Below are positions 8,689 through 17,757 of a DNA stretch of 64,000 bases, piece after piece; position 1 is the first letter of the stretch; each line of letters starts with the position of its first letter. This stretch comes from Arthrobacter sp. B6 (GTDB taxonomy: Bacteria > Actinomycetota > Actinomycetes > Actinomycetales > Micrococcaceae): contig NZ_KV467168.1 of NCBI RefSeq assembly GCF_001663775.1, positions 1,409,408-1,473,407 on the forward strand, written 5' to 3'. The position numbers were made by a program, and so were the translations under genes. The notes below the pieces were generated by a model, which saw only the letters and a program-made list of their open reading frames with translations, ran no database searches and was not told the origin of the DNA.

Positions 8689-9047
8689 CTAGGCCACACC
8701 AGCGGAGTCGATGGGGCTCCTCTCACGGAGAACCGGCGTAGGCACAGCCAAATGAGGCGAAAAAACTTGGGGGAAACGGCCGAGGGCCCGCCATCGCTGC
8801 CCTGCCGTTGATACACCCGCGTCCAATGGCGGCCACGGGTAATCACCATCATGCATTCCGACTGAGGAGTCCAGATATTGGAACGCAAAAGTATTGAGTC
8901 AAGCGGCATGGACGGGTTCGGCTGGGTTGATAGCCCACGTCGAATGTCCGCGGTTGACACCATCTGCCCGGATCGGGTCTTGCCCCGCGCCATTTCCGCC
9001 CGGACGAAACACCGTCATGATGTGCGATGCACAATGAGAGGGACGAC
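8689..9047 (+). other. Long leader ahead of the BCCT gene; no gene recognised
   Basis: About 350 nt separate the predicted transcription start from the transporter ATG. I see only very short frames and no known riboswitch core. A TTGACA at about 8953 has no good -10 at the right distance. The betaine operon has a similarly long leader, but the two leader sequences are not alike beyond the first dozen bases. Confidence 0.4.
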
Positions 9048-11180
9048 ATGAGTCAGATAGCCGACGCTCCGCCCGTAACAGTTACTGGAGGCGGTGACAC
9101 GACCCCTGCGGCTCGAACCCGCGTCAATTGGACCGTCTTCATCGGGTCGGCCACCGGGATCCTCGCGATCGCCATCTGGGCCATCAGCGACGCCGCAGGC
9201 GCCGAGGCCCTGATCGGGTCCATGGTCACCTGGGTATCCACCAACATGGGGTGGTACTACTTCCTGATCGTTACCCTCGTGGTGGTGTTCGTCCTGGTCC
9301 TCGCCTTGACCCGGGTGGGCAAGACGAAGCTCGGCCCGGACCATTCAAAGCCGCAGTTCAGCATGTTCACCTGGGCGTCAATGCTCTTCGCAGCGGGGAT
9401 CGGCATCGACCTGATGTTCTTCTCGGTGTCCGAGCCCGTGACCCAGTACCTGGCTCCCCCGCAGGGTGATGGCAGCACCGTCGAGGCCGCCCGGCAGGCC
9501 ATGGTCCTCACCCTGTTCCACTACGGAATCACAGGCTGGGCCCTGTACGCGCTCATGGGACTGGCCCTGGGCTACTTCGCCTACCGGCATAATCTGCCCC
9601 TGAGTATCCGCAGCGCGCTGTACCCCATCTTCGGCAAGAAAATCAACGGTCCGCTCGGCGACGGCGTGGACATCGCAGCCCTCCTCGGGACCATCTTCGG
9701 CATCGCCACCTCCCTGGGCATCGGCGTCGTGCAGCTCAACTACGGGCTCAGCCTCATGTTCGGCTTGCCCGAGAACGTCGCCGTGCAGATCGGCCTGATC
9801 GTTGTGGCCGTTGTCATGGCCACCGCGTCCGTGCTCTCCGGCGTCGAAAAGGGAATCCGCCGGCTCGCCGAACTGAACGTGATTCTCGCCCTCGCCCTCA
9901 TGGTGTTCATCCTCCTGAGCGGCAAGACCAGCTTCATGCTGGACGGCATCATCCAGAACACCGGCGACGTGCTCAGCCGGTTCCCGGCCATGACGCTGGA
10001 CGCCTTCGCCTATGACCGGCCCGGTGACTGGCTGCAGGGCTGGACACTCTTCTTCTGGGCGTGGTGGATAGCCTGGGCTCCCTTCGTAGGGCTCTTCCTC
10101 GCGCGCATCTCCCGCGGCCGCACCATCCGTCAGTTCGTGCTGGGCACCCTCATGGTCCCCTTCGCGTTCATCCTGGTGTTCATCTCGATCTTCGGCAACA
10201 GCGCCCTCGACATTGTGATGAACGGTAATGCTGCCTTCGGGGAGACGGCGATGGCCCAGCCGGAGCGGGCGTTCTACGGCCTCCTCGAGCAGTACCCCGC
10301 CGCGCCGCTGATCATCGGTGTGGCCACCTTCACCGGACTGCTCTTCTACGTCACCTCCGCCGATTCAGGTGCCCTCGTCATGGCCAACTTCACGAGCCAC
10401 CTGAAGGACGCCAACGCCGACGGACCCAAGTGGCTGCGCGTCTTCTGGGCCCTGGTGACCGGTCTCCTGACGCTCGCCATGCTGACCGTCGGCGGTGTGA
10501 CGACGCTGCAGAACGCGACGATCATCATGGGTCTACCGCTCTCGATCCTGCTGCTGTTCATCATGCTGGGCCTCTACAAGGCCCTGCGCGTGGAGAACTC
10601 GTTGGCCGACAGCTACCGCGCGAGCCTGCCGGGAATCATCTCCGGCCACAGCGCGGACGGATCGTCGTCCCGCACGTGGCGGCAGCGCCTCAACCGGGCC
10701 ATGACCTATCCGGGCCCGGAGCATGCGAACCGCTTCGTGGACACCGTGGCGCTGCCCGCGTTGCAGGAGGTGTACGACGAACTGAAGGCGCAGGACGCCA
10801 ACGTGAGCCTGACGACGGGCATTGTTGAGACCTGCGGCATCCGCCACGTCGACCTGCTGGTGCGGCTCTGCGATGAGCGCCCGTTCAAGTACCAGATCTA
10901 CCCGGTCCAGTACGACACCCCGTCCTATGCGCCGGGCAATGCCGCGCTTGACCCGAAGTACTACCGGATGGAGGTTTTCTCCCTCGAGGGGAGCCACAGC
11001 TATGACCTCGCCGGTTACAGCAAGGAACAGGTCATCACCGATGTCCTTGACCACTACGAGACACACCTCGAATTCCTGCACCTGAACCGGGCGCTGCCCG
11101 GAACCACAGCCGTCACCGAGGACCAGGCGGCCAAGGACAACTGGGAGTCCGACTTCGTGCGCCAGGAGGAGACAAAGTGA
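9048..11180 (+). CDS. BCCT-family choline/betaine transporter with long C-terminal domain (BetT-like)
   Basis: The 710-residue carrier belongs to the betaine/choline/carnitine transporter family: 12 TM segments in about residues 20-530, with the aromatic-rich TM8 region WTLFFWAWWIAWAPFVGLF. About 170 residues of soluble C-terminal domain follow (EVYDELKAQDANVSLTTGI through LEFLHLNR). That extension is typical of BetT, whose tail helps sense osmotic strength. The ATG at 9048 has GAGAGGGA six nt upstream; an ATG 21 nt earlier lacks a ribosome site. It shares its promoter architecture with the choline oxidation operon, so choline uptake is the best guess. A strong hairpin follows at 11281-11317. 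Confidence 0.9.
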   Translation: MSQIADAPPVTVTGGGDTTPAARTRVNWTVFIGSATGILAIAIWAISDAAGAEALIGSMVTWVSTNMGWYYFLIVTLVVVFVLVLALTRVGKTKLGPDHSKPQFSMFTWASMLFAAGIGIDLMFFSVSEPVTQYLAPPQGDGSTVEAARQAMVLTLFHYGITGWALYALMGLALGYFAYRHNLPLSIRSALYPIFGKKINGPLGDGVDIAALLGTIFGIATSLGIGVVQLNYGLSLMFGLPENVAVQIGLIVVAVVMATASVLSGVEKGIRRLAELNVILALALMVFILLSGKTSFMLDGIIQNTGDVLSRFPAMTLDAFAYDRPGDWLQGWTLFFWAWWIAWAPFVGLFLARISRGRTIRQFVLGTLMVPFAFILVFISIFGNSALDIVMNGNAAFGETAMAQPERAFYGLLEQYPAAPLIIGVATFTGLLFYVTSADSGALVMANFTSHLKDANADGPKWLRVFWALVTGLLTLAMLTVGGVTTLQNATIIMGLPLSILLLFIMLGLYKALRVENSLADSYRASLPGIISGHSADGSSSRTWRQRLNRAMTYPGPEHANRFVDTVALPALQEVYDELKAQDANVSLTTGIVETCGIRHVDLLVRLCDERPFKYQIYPVQYDTPSYAPGNAALDPKYYRMEVFSLEGSHSYDLAGYSKEQVITDVLDHYETHLEFLHLNRALPGTTAVTEDQAAKDNWESDFVRQEETK

Positions 11181-11280
11181 CACGACGTCTCCCCTGCGCA
11201 GAAGGGGGGACGGCGAGAACGGGGTCAATCACTATCACTCCACTGAGTCCTGCCGTGTGGACGCCATAGGCGCATAACTC

Positions 11281-11317
11281 GAGGGAGGCTGCCGTCACCG
11301 AGACGGCAGCCTCCCTC
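11281..11317 (+). terminator. Strong hairpin terminator after the BCCT gene
   Basis: A perfect 16-bp stem, GAGGGAGGCTGCCGTC (11281-11296) with its complement at 11302-11317, and a 5-nt loop. It lies 100 nt after the transporter stop and before a convergent small gene, so it may act in both directions. Confidence 0.75.
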
Positions 11318-11416
11318 CGCGTTTGCGGAAGAAATCGCGGCAATGGTTTGAGTTCACTGGCCGACGGCACCGCTGCTGGAGGCGGCCACCCAGGGTCGCG
11401 CGGACGAGGTTAGGCG

Positions 11417-11569
11417 CTAAGCTCTGGCTTTTCGCTTCACCCAGCCCCAGACAGCTGTACCAACGAACAGCACCAGGCCGATGATGGCCAACCACAGCAA
11501 TCCCTCGAGTACGAAGCCGATGATCGACAGAACAAGCCAAATGATAAGCAGTGTGATGATAAGTCCCAT
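11417..11569 (-). CDS. 50-residue hydrophobic membrane protein
   Basis: ATG at 11569 opens a 50-residue frame starting MGLIITLLIIWLVLSIIGF and ending in a basic tail, VKRKARA. It has two short membrane helices around GFVLEGLLWLAIIGLVLF. It resembles the small 'hydrophobic protein' genes common in actinobacteria, of unknown function. The frame is too short to stand on length alone, but its amphipathic-free hydrophobic pattern, basic end and position after a terminator favour a real gene. Confidence 0.6.
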   Translation of the reverse strand: MGLIITLLIIWLVLSIIGFVLEGLLWLAIIGLVLFVGTAVWGWVKRKARA

Positions 11570-11631
11570 GCCGGAAAGCCTACGCCACCCTGGAATCCGG
11601 GTGCACTAAAAGGCCGGCGTAGCCTGTAGCT

Positions 11632-12957
11632 ATGGAATCCGAAGTCCGGGATCTCAGGCTCCGCACCGGCATCACCGTGCCGTGCCTCGTGCAGGGCGAC
11701 GCCGGTGCGAAACCGGTGTTGCTGCTGCATCCGTGGGGTGAATCGCGCCGAAGCTTTGACCGCCTGATACCCCTGATGACCGGCTTCCGGATTTACGCCC
11801 CGGACCTTCGCGGCCAGGGCGAAGCGGACAAGCCCGAGGGCGGCTACTCCCTGGCGGAACAGGCCGAGGACGCCGCTGCGATCCTGGACGCCCTCAACGT
11901 GCGGCGGGCCTTCGTCGTCGGCTCTTCCAGCGGCGGGTACGTGGCCCAGCAACTCGCCGTCGTCCATCCCGAAAAGGTTGCGGCGCTGGTGCTGGTGGGC
12001 TGTCCCGTGAGCCTCCACGGACGGGCCCCCTTTGCCGACGAAGTGGACACCCTGACCGACCCCATCGACGAGGACTGGGTCCGGGATTCGCTGTCCTGGT
12101 TTCCGCTGCTGCACGAGGTTCCCCCGTGGTACATCGAGGACCGGGTACGCGACGGCCTCAAAATGCCGGCGCACACGTGGAAAAGGTTACTGAACGGGTT
12201 AAGCGAGGCCAGCCCGCCCACGGAATCAGGAACCATCCAGGCGCCCACGCTGATCCTGTGGGGCGCCCGGGACAACCTGCTGCCGCGCAGCGACCAGGAA
12301 ACGCTGGCGGCCCGGATACCCGGCGCGGGGTTGTTGGTCTACCCCGACGTGGGGCACATGGTCCTGTGGGAGTGTCCGGAGCTAGTGGCAGAGGATACGA
12401 CGGCGTTCTTCCGCTCCCTCGCGCGACGCCCGCCGTCCGTCAGACACCCTGGGACCGGCCGCCCCGCCGGAACCCTGGCCAGTAAGTTGAAGGCGACCTA
12501 CGAAAACCTCCCGCTGCCGCTGCCGACCATCGCAGCGATGGCCCTGGATGTCCTCCTGGCCAGGCTCCGTCCAATGCCGCTTCCCGGCCCCCGCTCCCTG
12601 CACCGGCTGAAGGGGGCGGCACTGGTGCTCGCCGGCGTCGGCCTGAATCTTTGGGCCCTGGCGGAACGGCGGCGCCGCTCGGCGGGCCCCTTCGCGCTGG
12701 AGGAGCCGGAAGAGCTGGTCGTCACCGGCCCGTATGCAATCACACGCCATCCCATGTACGTGGGCTGGTGGCTCATCCAACTGGGCGCAGGAACCCTCGC
12801 CGGTTCATCCTGGGTCCTCGTGACGCTGCCGGCCGAACTGCTTGTGGAACACCGCTTTGTCCTTGGTGAAGAAGCCGTGGTGGCAGAACTTTTCCCGCAG
12901 TCCTACCCGGACTACGCCGAAAGGGTGCCCCGGTACGTCGGGTTCCCGCGGGCCTAG
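11632..12957 (+). CDS. Fusion of alpha/beta hydrolase and isoprenylcysteine-carboxyl-methyltransferase-like domain
   Basis: The 441-residue protein has two parts. Residues 1 to about 265 form an alpha/beta hydrolase with nucleophile elbow VGSSSGGYVAQQ and a late DVGHMVLWECPE carrying the catalytic His. After a basic/Pro-rich linker, about 300-441 form a membrane-bound ICMT/PEMT-like methyltransferase with TM helices and the motif YAITRHPMYVGWWLIQLGAG, then HRFVLGEEAVVAELFPQSYPDY, the family's SAM-binding region. The reading frame is unbroken. A TAGCCT hexamer at 11620-11625 ends 6 nt before the ATG and there is no SD, suggesting a leaderless message. The stop overlaps the convergent DUF309 stop (CTAG). 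The substrates are unknown. Confidence 0.85.
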   Translation: MESEVRDLRLRTGITVPCLVQGDAGAKPVLLLHPWGESRRSFDRLIPLMTGFRIYAPDLRGQGEADKPEGGYSLAEQAEDAAAILDALNVRRAFVVGSSSGGYVAQQLAVVHPEKVAALVLVGCPVSLHGRAPFADEVDTLTDPIDEDWVRDSLSWFPLLHEVPPWYIEDRVRDGLKMPAHTWKRLLNGLSEASPPTESGTIQAPTLILWGARDNLLPRSDQETLAARIPGAGLLVYPDVGHMVLWECPELVAEDTTAFFRSLARRPPSVRHPGTGRPAGTLASKLKATYENLPLPLPTIAAMALDVLLARLRPMPLPGPRSLHRLKGAALVLAGVGLNLWALAERRRRSAGPFALEEPEELVVTGPYAITRHPMYVGWWLIQLGAGTLAGSSWVLVTLPAELLVEHRFVLGEEAVVAELFPQSYPDYAERVPRYVGFPRA

Positions 12958-13424
12958 CGCTGGTCGCCGGCTGAGCGGCCGGTGCCCATCCGATCACGCG
13001 CGCAACTCACCACGGCCGACAAATCGAGCCCGTAGGTCGGCCCGTCGCCGGAACCGTACTCCTCGAGTCGGGCCGCACCGCGCTCGAACAGCCGGAGCGC
13101 GCCAACGCTGTTCCCCCGGGCGGCGTGGGTGAGCCCGACGCAGATCTGGGCGAGACCTTGCCAAAGGTTGCGTTCCTGGGCCGGCCCGGCCTTCCAGCGG
13201 GCCTCAAGTACCTCGTGCGCGGCGAAGGGCCGGCCCGCTTCCACCAGGCTCCGGGCCGAGGCCAACGTCTCCGCCGGCGGCAGCGGCTCCTCGGAGACAG
13301 GCTCCACGCCAGCGCTTCCGTACGGCAGCGGCCTCCCAAGTTCGTCACGCGGCCGGGCCTGCCGGGGGCGCCTTGATGCATCCCGATCCCTGTCCCTGGT
13401 CATTGCAGTTTCCGCTCTGAGCAT
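12954..13424 (-). CDS. DUF309-family protein
   Basis: This 156-residue protein carries the DUF309 signature: RPFAAHEVLEARWK, then RNLWQGLAQICVGLTHAARGN and GALRLFERGAARLEEY. The family forms small helical bundles and its role is unknown. An internal ATG at 13403 (MTRDRD) is an alternative start; neither has a strong SD. The N-terminal 40 residues are Arg/Pro-rich and look unstructured. It converges with the hydrolase-methyltransferase gene, the stops sharing bases. Confidence 0.85.
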   Translation of the reverse strand: MLRAETAMTRDRDRDASRRPRQARPRDELGRPLPYGSAGVEPVSEEPLPPAETLASARSLVEAGRPFAAHEVLEARWKAGPAQERNLWQGLAQICVGLTHAARGNSVGALRLFERGAARLEEYGSGDGPTYGLDLSAVVSCARDRMGTGRSAGDQR

Positions 13425-13512
13425 CCGTGGACCTTACCAACCTTCATCTGCCCAATGCTAAGGCCTGGCCTTCGAAGGTCCGCCGGGCGACAGATCGGAA
13501 TCCGGCCGGCAA

Positions 13513-13734
13513 TCACCGCTCGGCGACCAGCAGTTCACCCACCTGGCAGTCCAGGGCGTGGCAGATCGCGGTCAGGGTGGAAAACCGGATCGCTTTTGCC
13601 CGGTCGTTCTTCAGTACCGACAGGTTTACCAGGCTCACACCGACGCGCTTGCTCAGTTCCGTCAGGGTCATGCCCCGCGCCTCCAGGAGCTCATCGAGGC
13701 GGCAGTGAATGCCGGTGGCGTCTTCGGCAGGCAT
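13513..13734 (-). CDS. Small Cro/CI-type HTH regulator (YozG-like), partner of DUF2975 protein
   Basis: The 73-residue protein is almost entirely an XRE HTH: LDELLEARGMTLTELSKRVG, VSLVNLSVLKNDRAKAIRFS and LTAICHALDCQVGELL. Its ATG overlaps the stop of the upstream DUF2975 gene (TGATG), so the two are translationally coupled. The same pair, in the same order and with the same TGATG junction, recurs at 35643-36394. Inference: it autoregulates the pair through the palindrome at 14386-14418. Confidence 0.88.
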   Translation of the reverse strand: MPAEDATGIHCRLDELLEARGMTLTELSKRVGVSLVNLSVLKNDRAKAIRFSTLTAICHALDCQVGELLVAER

Positions 13735-14372
13735 CAGACCAGGCCCTCGGTATCTTTCTGCAGGCGGCCGCCGAATTGGAAGACCCCGGCGACCAGAATG
13801 AGCACCATGCCGGCCATCACCGGTCCGATGTCGAGGTTCCCCATGAAGATGATGCCGTCTTCCGCCGTCCGTTGGTTTGCCCCAATCGCTTCCGCAAGGC
13901 GGCTGCGGGCGATTTGATCGAGAACCTGGCCGACAGTTCCGGCCACAGCCAGGACTGCCCCGCAGCGGCCAATGATCCCCACCGAACCCGCGGTGAACAG
14001 GTTGTCTCCCCGCAGCCGGAACGCGAGCAGGAACAGGAGGGACAGCACAGCCAAAATGCTGACCTGGTTCAGCACCCCCGCCCATGCCAGCAGGGAGGCC
14101 TCAGAGGGAGGAAGCGCTGGGATGAACGCTTCAACGGACGTGAAATGTGCCTCCGCTCCGAGGCTCAGACCGGTCGGGCGCAGGGATCTGGTGGCAAGCG
14201 GAAGGGTGAGCGTCACAGGGCCCACAAAGGAGGCAATGACGCCGGAGACCGTCGCAGCCGTTGTGGCAACGGCCGCAATGGCTGCGACGATCATCACCGC
14301 CAAGGCGTCAGTGTTGGACACAACCCTCTTGCCGCCCGATGTTCTTCCGAAGGCGCGGTGTACTTGTTTCAT
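13734..14372 (-). CDS. DUF2975 membrane protein
   Basis: The 212-residue protein has four predicted membrane helices (about residues 22-50, 92-120, 130-152 and 182-204) and fits DUF2975, a family found next to YozG-like HTH proteins. A large loop between TM1 and TM2 should face outside. Function is unknown. GGGGAGGC precedes the ATG, and a 33-bp palindrome containing two TATCGATA units lies 14-46 bp upstream of the start. It is longer than its paralogue at 35643 because of the N-terminal tail and the first loop. Confidence 0.82.
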   Translation of the reverse strand: MKQVHRAFGRTSGGKRVVSNTDALAVMIVAAIAAVATTAATVSGVIASFVGPVTLTLPLATRSLRPTGLSLGAEAHFTSVEAFIPALPPSEASLLAWAGVLNQVSILAVLSLLFLLAFRLRGDNLFTAGSVGIIGRCGAVLAVAGTVGQVLDQIARSRLAEAIGANQRTAEDGIIFMGNLDIGPVMAGMVLILVAGVFQFGGRLQKDTEGLV

Positions 14373-14385
14373 GCCTCCCCAAAGA

Positions 14386-14418
14386 TTATTGACTATCGAT
14401 AATATCGATATTCAATAA
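14386..14418. promoter_or_regulatory. 33-bp palindrome with two TATCGATA boxes, probable operator of the DUF2975/HTH operon
   Basis: TTATTGA (14386-14392), TATCGATA (14394-14401), TATCGATA (14403-14410) and TCAATAA (14412-14418) form one palindrome centred on 14402, with one mismatched pair (14393/14411). The AT-rich core stands out from the surrounding GC-rich DNA. A related ATCGAT-containing element precedes the second DUF2975/HTH operon at 35593-35628. Confidence 0.72.
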
Positions 14419-14523
14419 CCTAGAGGTGGTGTGGCCCGCCGTCAAGGGCCAACGCCCGCTACCGTGCATTGTTTTCCGCCTTACCAGGCCCTACCGTGAG
14501 AGGACCGTCAGGCGAACGCAGGT

Positions 14524-16113
14524 GTGGGTATGCGGACTATCTTCCGGTCTACGCGCTGCCTCCTCTTGTGTCTCGTTGCCGCCGGGATCATCGGCGGCGT
14601 CGCCACGCCGGAACCAGCCCCTCCCGACGGGCCGCCCACAAGTCCCGCGGTCCAGGAGCAGGCATATGCGGCGGTGGACTCCTTCCTGCAGGAGCAGATC
14701 GACCGCCTCGGAATTCCGGGCGCCGCCGTCGCCGTCGTCCGGGACGGCGTCCAGGTGCACTCCGCCGCGTTTGGCCGCGCCGACGACTCCGGGCGGCCGC
14801 TGACCGCCCAGACGCCGGTGTTGCTGGCCTCCACCAGCAAGTCACTCACGGCCATCGCCGTGATGCAGCAGGTGGAGGCCGGCCGGCTGCGGCTGGATGA
14901 GCCCGTACAGACGTATCTGCCCTGGTTCACGCTGGACGACAGCCGCTCGTCCGCGATCACGGTCCGGCACCTGCTCCACCAGGCCAGCGGCATGGCTTCG
15001 AAGGATACGGCCTTCGAAGGCTCAGACTCCCAGGACCCCGAGGCCCTTGAGGAAGGGGTGCGGGCCCTGTCGGACTCCCCTTTGGCCGGCACGCCAGGTG
15101 TTGCATTCGGCTATGCCAATGCAAACTTCAACATCCTGGGTCTCCTGGTGCAGACCGTCTCCGGCCAGCCGTTCGGGGACTACATGGAGCAGCACGTATT
15201 CGGACCATTGGAGATGGCCCACAGCCATCCGACCCGGGCTGCCGCACGCGCTGACGACGCGGCCGCCGGCTACTCGCGATGGTTCGGCTCGTTCTGGCTC
15301 CAGACCGACGTGCCTGCACCCACCACCGGGATGCCGTCCTCCACCATGTACGCCTCGGCCGAGGACCTCGGACATATGCTGACCGCACTGCTCGACGGCG
15401 GCCAGTACGGTGACGCCCGGATCCTCCAGCCCAACAGCGTGGCGGCGATGTTCGAGCCGCGCGTGCAGGTGGACGAGTCAAAGGGCTATGCCATGGGCTG
15501 GTTCACCCGGCCGCTGGTGGAGTCCGTGGATCCGGCGGCGCCTCCCGTCCCGGACTCAGACCTGCCGCGGCTCCTGGAACATCAGGGCGAATGGGGCAAC
15601 AGCCACACCTACCTGGCCATGGTGCCGTCAGCCGGCCTCGGCGTCGCTTTGGTCATCAACGGAAACGACACAGCTGCCCCGTCTCGCCTGAAGGCCATCG
15701 ACACCAACGTCCTGCGGATCCTCCACGGCCAGTCCCCGGTGCCCGCGGTGGTGCACGAGGACTGGCTGCAGCGCTACAGCTGGGCGGTCTCGCTGGCATT
15801 GCTGCTGGCGGAGCTGCTGAGCCTGTGGCTGGCCCTCCGGTTCCTGCTCCGGAGGCAAGCCCCGCAGAAGAAGCTCTGGGCTCCCGTGGCCTGGGCCGCC
15901 GTCGCCCTCGCCCTGGACGGGTTCGCCCTGTGGCTGTGCTTCCTCTACGCACCCGCGCGGTTCGACACAAGCCTGCCGGTCATCATCCGCCAGTTTCCCG
16001 ACGTCGGTGTCTCGCTGGTGCCAGTGCTCGCGCTGGCCATCCTCTGGCCGGTCCCGCGGACGGTCTGGCTGCTCGCCAAGATCCTTGCAAGCGGGCGAGA
16101 GAGGGCCCGTTAG
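14524..16113 (+). CDS. Secreted/membrane class C beta-lactamase-fold serine hydrolase
   Basis: The 529-residue protein starts with a hydrophobic signal (LLLCLVAAGIIGGVA). The penicillin-binding hydrolase fold occupies about residues 45-395. The SxxK motif is S103-T-S-K106 and the YxN motif is in FGYANANFNILG, so this enzyme looks active. The C-terminal 110 residues contain three membrane helices, a layout seen in membrane-anchored beta-lactamase-related esterases/peptidases. The start is GTG 14524; an ATG six nt on is equally possible. It may act on D-alanyl or peptide substrates or esters; true beta-lactamase activity is not implied. It contrasts with the inactive-looking relative at 52597. 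Confidence 0.86.
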   Translation: MGMRTIFRSTRCLLLCLVAAGIIGGVATPEPAPPDGPPTSPAVQEQAYAAVDSFLQEQIDRLGIPGAAVAVVRDGVQVHSAAFGRADDSGRPLTAQTPVLLASTSKSLTAIAVMQQVEAGRLRLDEPVQTYLPWFTLDDSRSSAITVRHLLHQASGMASKDTAFEGSDSQDPEALEEGVRALSDSPLAGTPGVAFGYANANFNILGLLVQTVSGQPFGDYMEQHVFGPLEMAHSHPTRAAARADDAAAGYSRWFGSFWLQTDVPAPTTGMPSSTMYASAEDLGHMLTALLDGGQYGDARILQPNSVAAMFEPRVQVDESKGYAMGWFTRPLVESVDPAAPPVPDSDLPRLLEHQGEWGNSHTYLAMVPSAGLGVALVINGNDTAAPSRLKAIDTNVLRILHGQSPVPAVVHEDWLQRYSWAVSLALLLAELLSLWLALRFLLRRQAPQKKLWAPVAWAAVALALDGFALWLCFLYAPARFDTSLPVIIRQFPDVGVSLVPVLALAILWPVPRTVWLLAKILASGRERAR

Positions 16114-16137
16114 GGCGGCGCCGGCAGCCGCCCGGTT

Positions 16138-17757
16138 TCACGCAGTGAGGTCCCGGCGCCGGATCGAGTAGGCGGCCAAGGCCGCCAGGGCGCCTGCAAT
16201 GACGGCCAGGGCCAGCGCCCCTGCGGGGTCGAAGGGTTCCACGGGCATGGCCGGGGAATGACGGAACGGGCTCAGGTCCTGCAGCCACAAGGGCAGCCCG
16301 AAGAGCTCCCCGAATTCGCCCAGGACCAGCCCGGCCGCAAGCATCCCCCACCCCAGCAAAGCGCTGAGCCGCGGCGCGGAAGCGAAGACCAGCGAGGCCG
16401 CTGCCAGGAATACCAGGGCAGCCGGAACGTGCGCCAGCGCAGCCGGAACCAGGGACACGGCGGGACCGTTGGATGTGCCCGAAAGTCCCAGGCCAAAAGC
16501 AGCGGCGACGCCGGCAGTTCCGGAAACAACCACCGCGGACAGCGCGGCGATGAACAGGTTCGCGCCGAGCCACCGGGACCGGGACAACGGCACGGAGAGC
16601 AGAAACTCCGCCCTGCCTTCCGCCTCCTCAGCGCGCATCCGCAGCACCGCCTGAATGCCCGCAGCCGCGGCGAAAACCCCTGCGATACCGAGCAGGGCCG
16701 TGACAAACACGTCGATCAGCCCCGCCTGGCCGCCGGGCACGAGGCGGGAAATGAGTTCCTTCAATGGCGCCACACTGGACACGGTCTCGGAAACCAGGGG
16801 GCCGAGCGCGCCGGCCACGGCACCCAGGGCCGCCGCCCCGATGCTCCAGCCGGCCAGCGTGGAGCGTTGCAGGCGCCAGGCGAGGCCCACGAATGACCTA
16901 CCCCCGACTCCGGCCCGTTCCCTGCCGCTGCGCTGGGGCAGAAGGCTGGCGCCCACGTCCCGCCGTCGCCGGATCAGCATGGCAACTGCGCCCAGGACCA
17001 GCGCGGCAGCGAGAAGGACCAGCAGCGCGGACAGGTCCGGCGCGGTGAACGGCCGCGACCGCTGGCCCCAGCCGATGGGCGACAGCAGCGAAGGCCACGC
17101 ACTGCTCACGTGCAGCAGGTCCGCCGACGGAGTTCCCAGTGCGTCACCAACACCACGGACCAGGTAGGCCGCCCCGACCAGGCCGGCCGCCGCGCCGTTC
17201 GCGCTCCTGCCCGAGGGCAGGACCTGGGCCATGAGCGCGGCAACGCCCACAAAGAAGATACCGACCGCCCCGACGGCGGCACCCGCCCCCGCAGCGCCGG
17301 AAACCGGCAGTCCGGCCGCGACGAAACCTGCGGCAGCAAACGCGGCCAGCAGCAGGTTTGCGACCCCGCCCAACAAAAGCGTCGCCGCCAGTGCCGCCGC
17401 CCGCGGAAGCGGAACCGAGCCCAGGAGTTCGGCCCGTCCGAGCTCTTCATCGGTCCGGGTGTGCCGCACCACCAGGAAAGTACTCATCAGTCCTGCCAGG
17501 ACCGCCGTGAACGCAAAGCCCTGGAAGAATACGACAGCCCCCAGGCCGGTGCCGTCGGGAAGGCCGCGGAGGAAGAGGAAGGCAGGGTTCGATGCTGCCA
17601 GGGTGAGGATCGCAGCCTGTGCGGCCTCGTCACCGAACTGCGTGACCACCGCGCTGGAGGTCGCAAAGCCGAGCAGCGCGATGCCCAGGATCCAGACGGG
17701 CAGCGTCACCCGGTCCCGGCGTGCCTGGAACAGTGCCAGGCGCAGCACGCCGGACAT
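16138..17757 (-). CDS. ABC exporter permease (tetronasin/polyketide-type, 12 TM)
   Basis: The roughly 539-residue protein has about 12 hydrophobic helices in two repeated halves (ALFQARRDRVTLPVWILGIALLG; ...FVGLAWRLQRSTLAGWSIGAAALG). This is the pattern of the ABC-2 permeases that export antibiotics such as tetronasin. Its ATG overlaps the stop of the ATPase gene (TGATG); a GTG one codon earlier is possible. Together with the adjacent ATPase it forms a complete exporter. The substrate is unknown; resistance or lipid export are common roles. Confidence 0.86.
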   Translation of the reverse strand: MSGVLRLALFQARRDRVTLPVWILGIALLGFATSSAVVTQFGDEAAQAAILTLAASNPAFLFLRGLPDGTGLGAVVFFQGFAFTAVLAGLMSTFLVVRHTRTDEELGRAELLGSVPLPRAAALAATLLLGGVANLLLAAFAAAGFVAAGLPVSGAAGAGAAVGAVGIFFVGVAALMAQVLPSGRSANGAAAGLVGAAYLVRGVGDALGTPSADLLHVSSAWPSLLSPIGWGQRSRPFTAPDLSALLVLLAAALVLGAVAMLIRRRRDVGASLLPQRSGRERAGVGGRSFVGLAWRLQRSTLAGWSIGAAALGAVAGALGPLVSETVSSVAPLKELISRLVPGGQAGLIDVFVTALLGIAGVFAAAAGIQAVLRMRAEEAEGRAEFLLSVPLSRSRWLGANLFIAALSAVVVSGTAGVAAAFGLGLSGTSNGPAVSLVPAALAHVPAALVFLAAASLVFASAPRLSALLGWGMLAAGLVLGEFGELFGLPLWLQDLSPFRHSPAMPVEPFDPAGALALAVIAGALAALAAYSIRRRDLTA

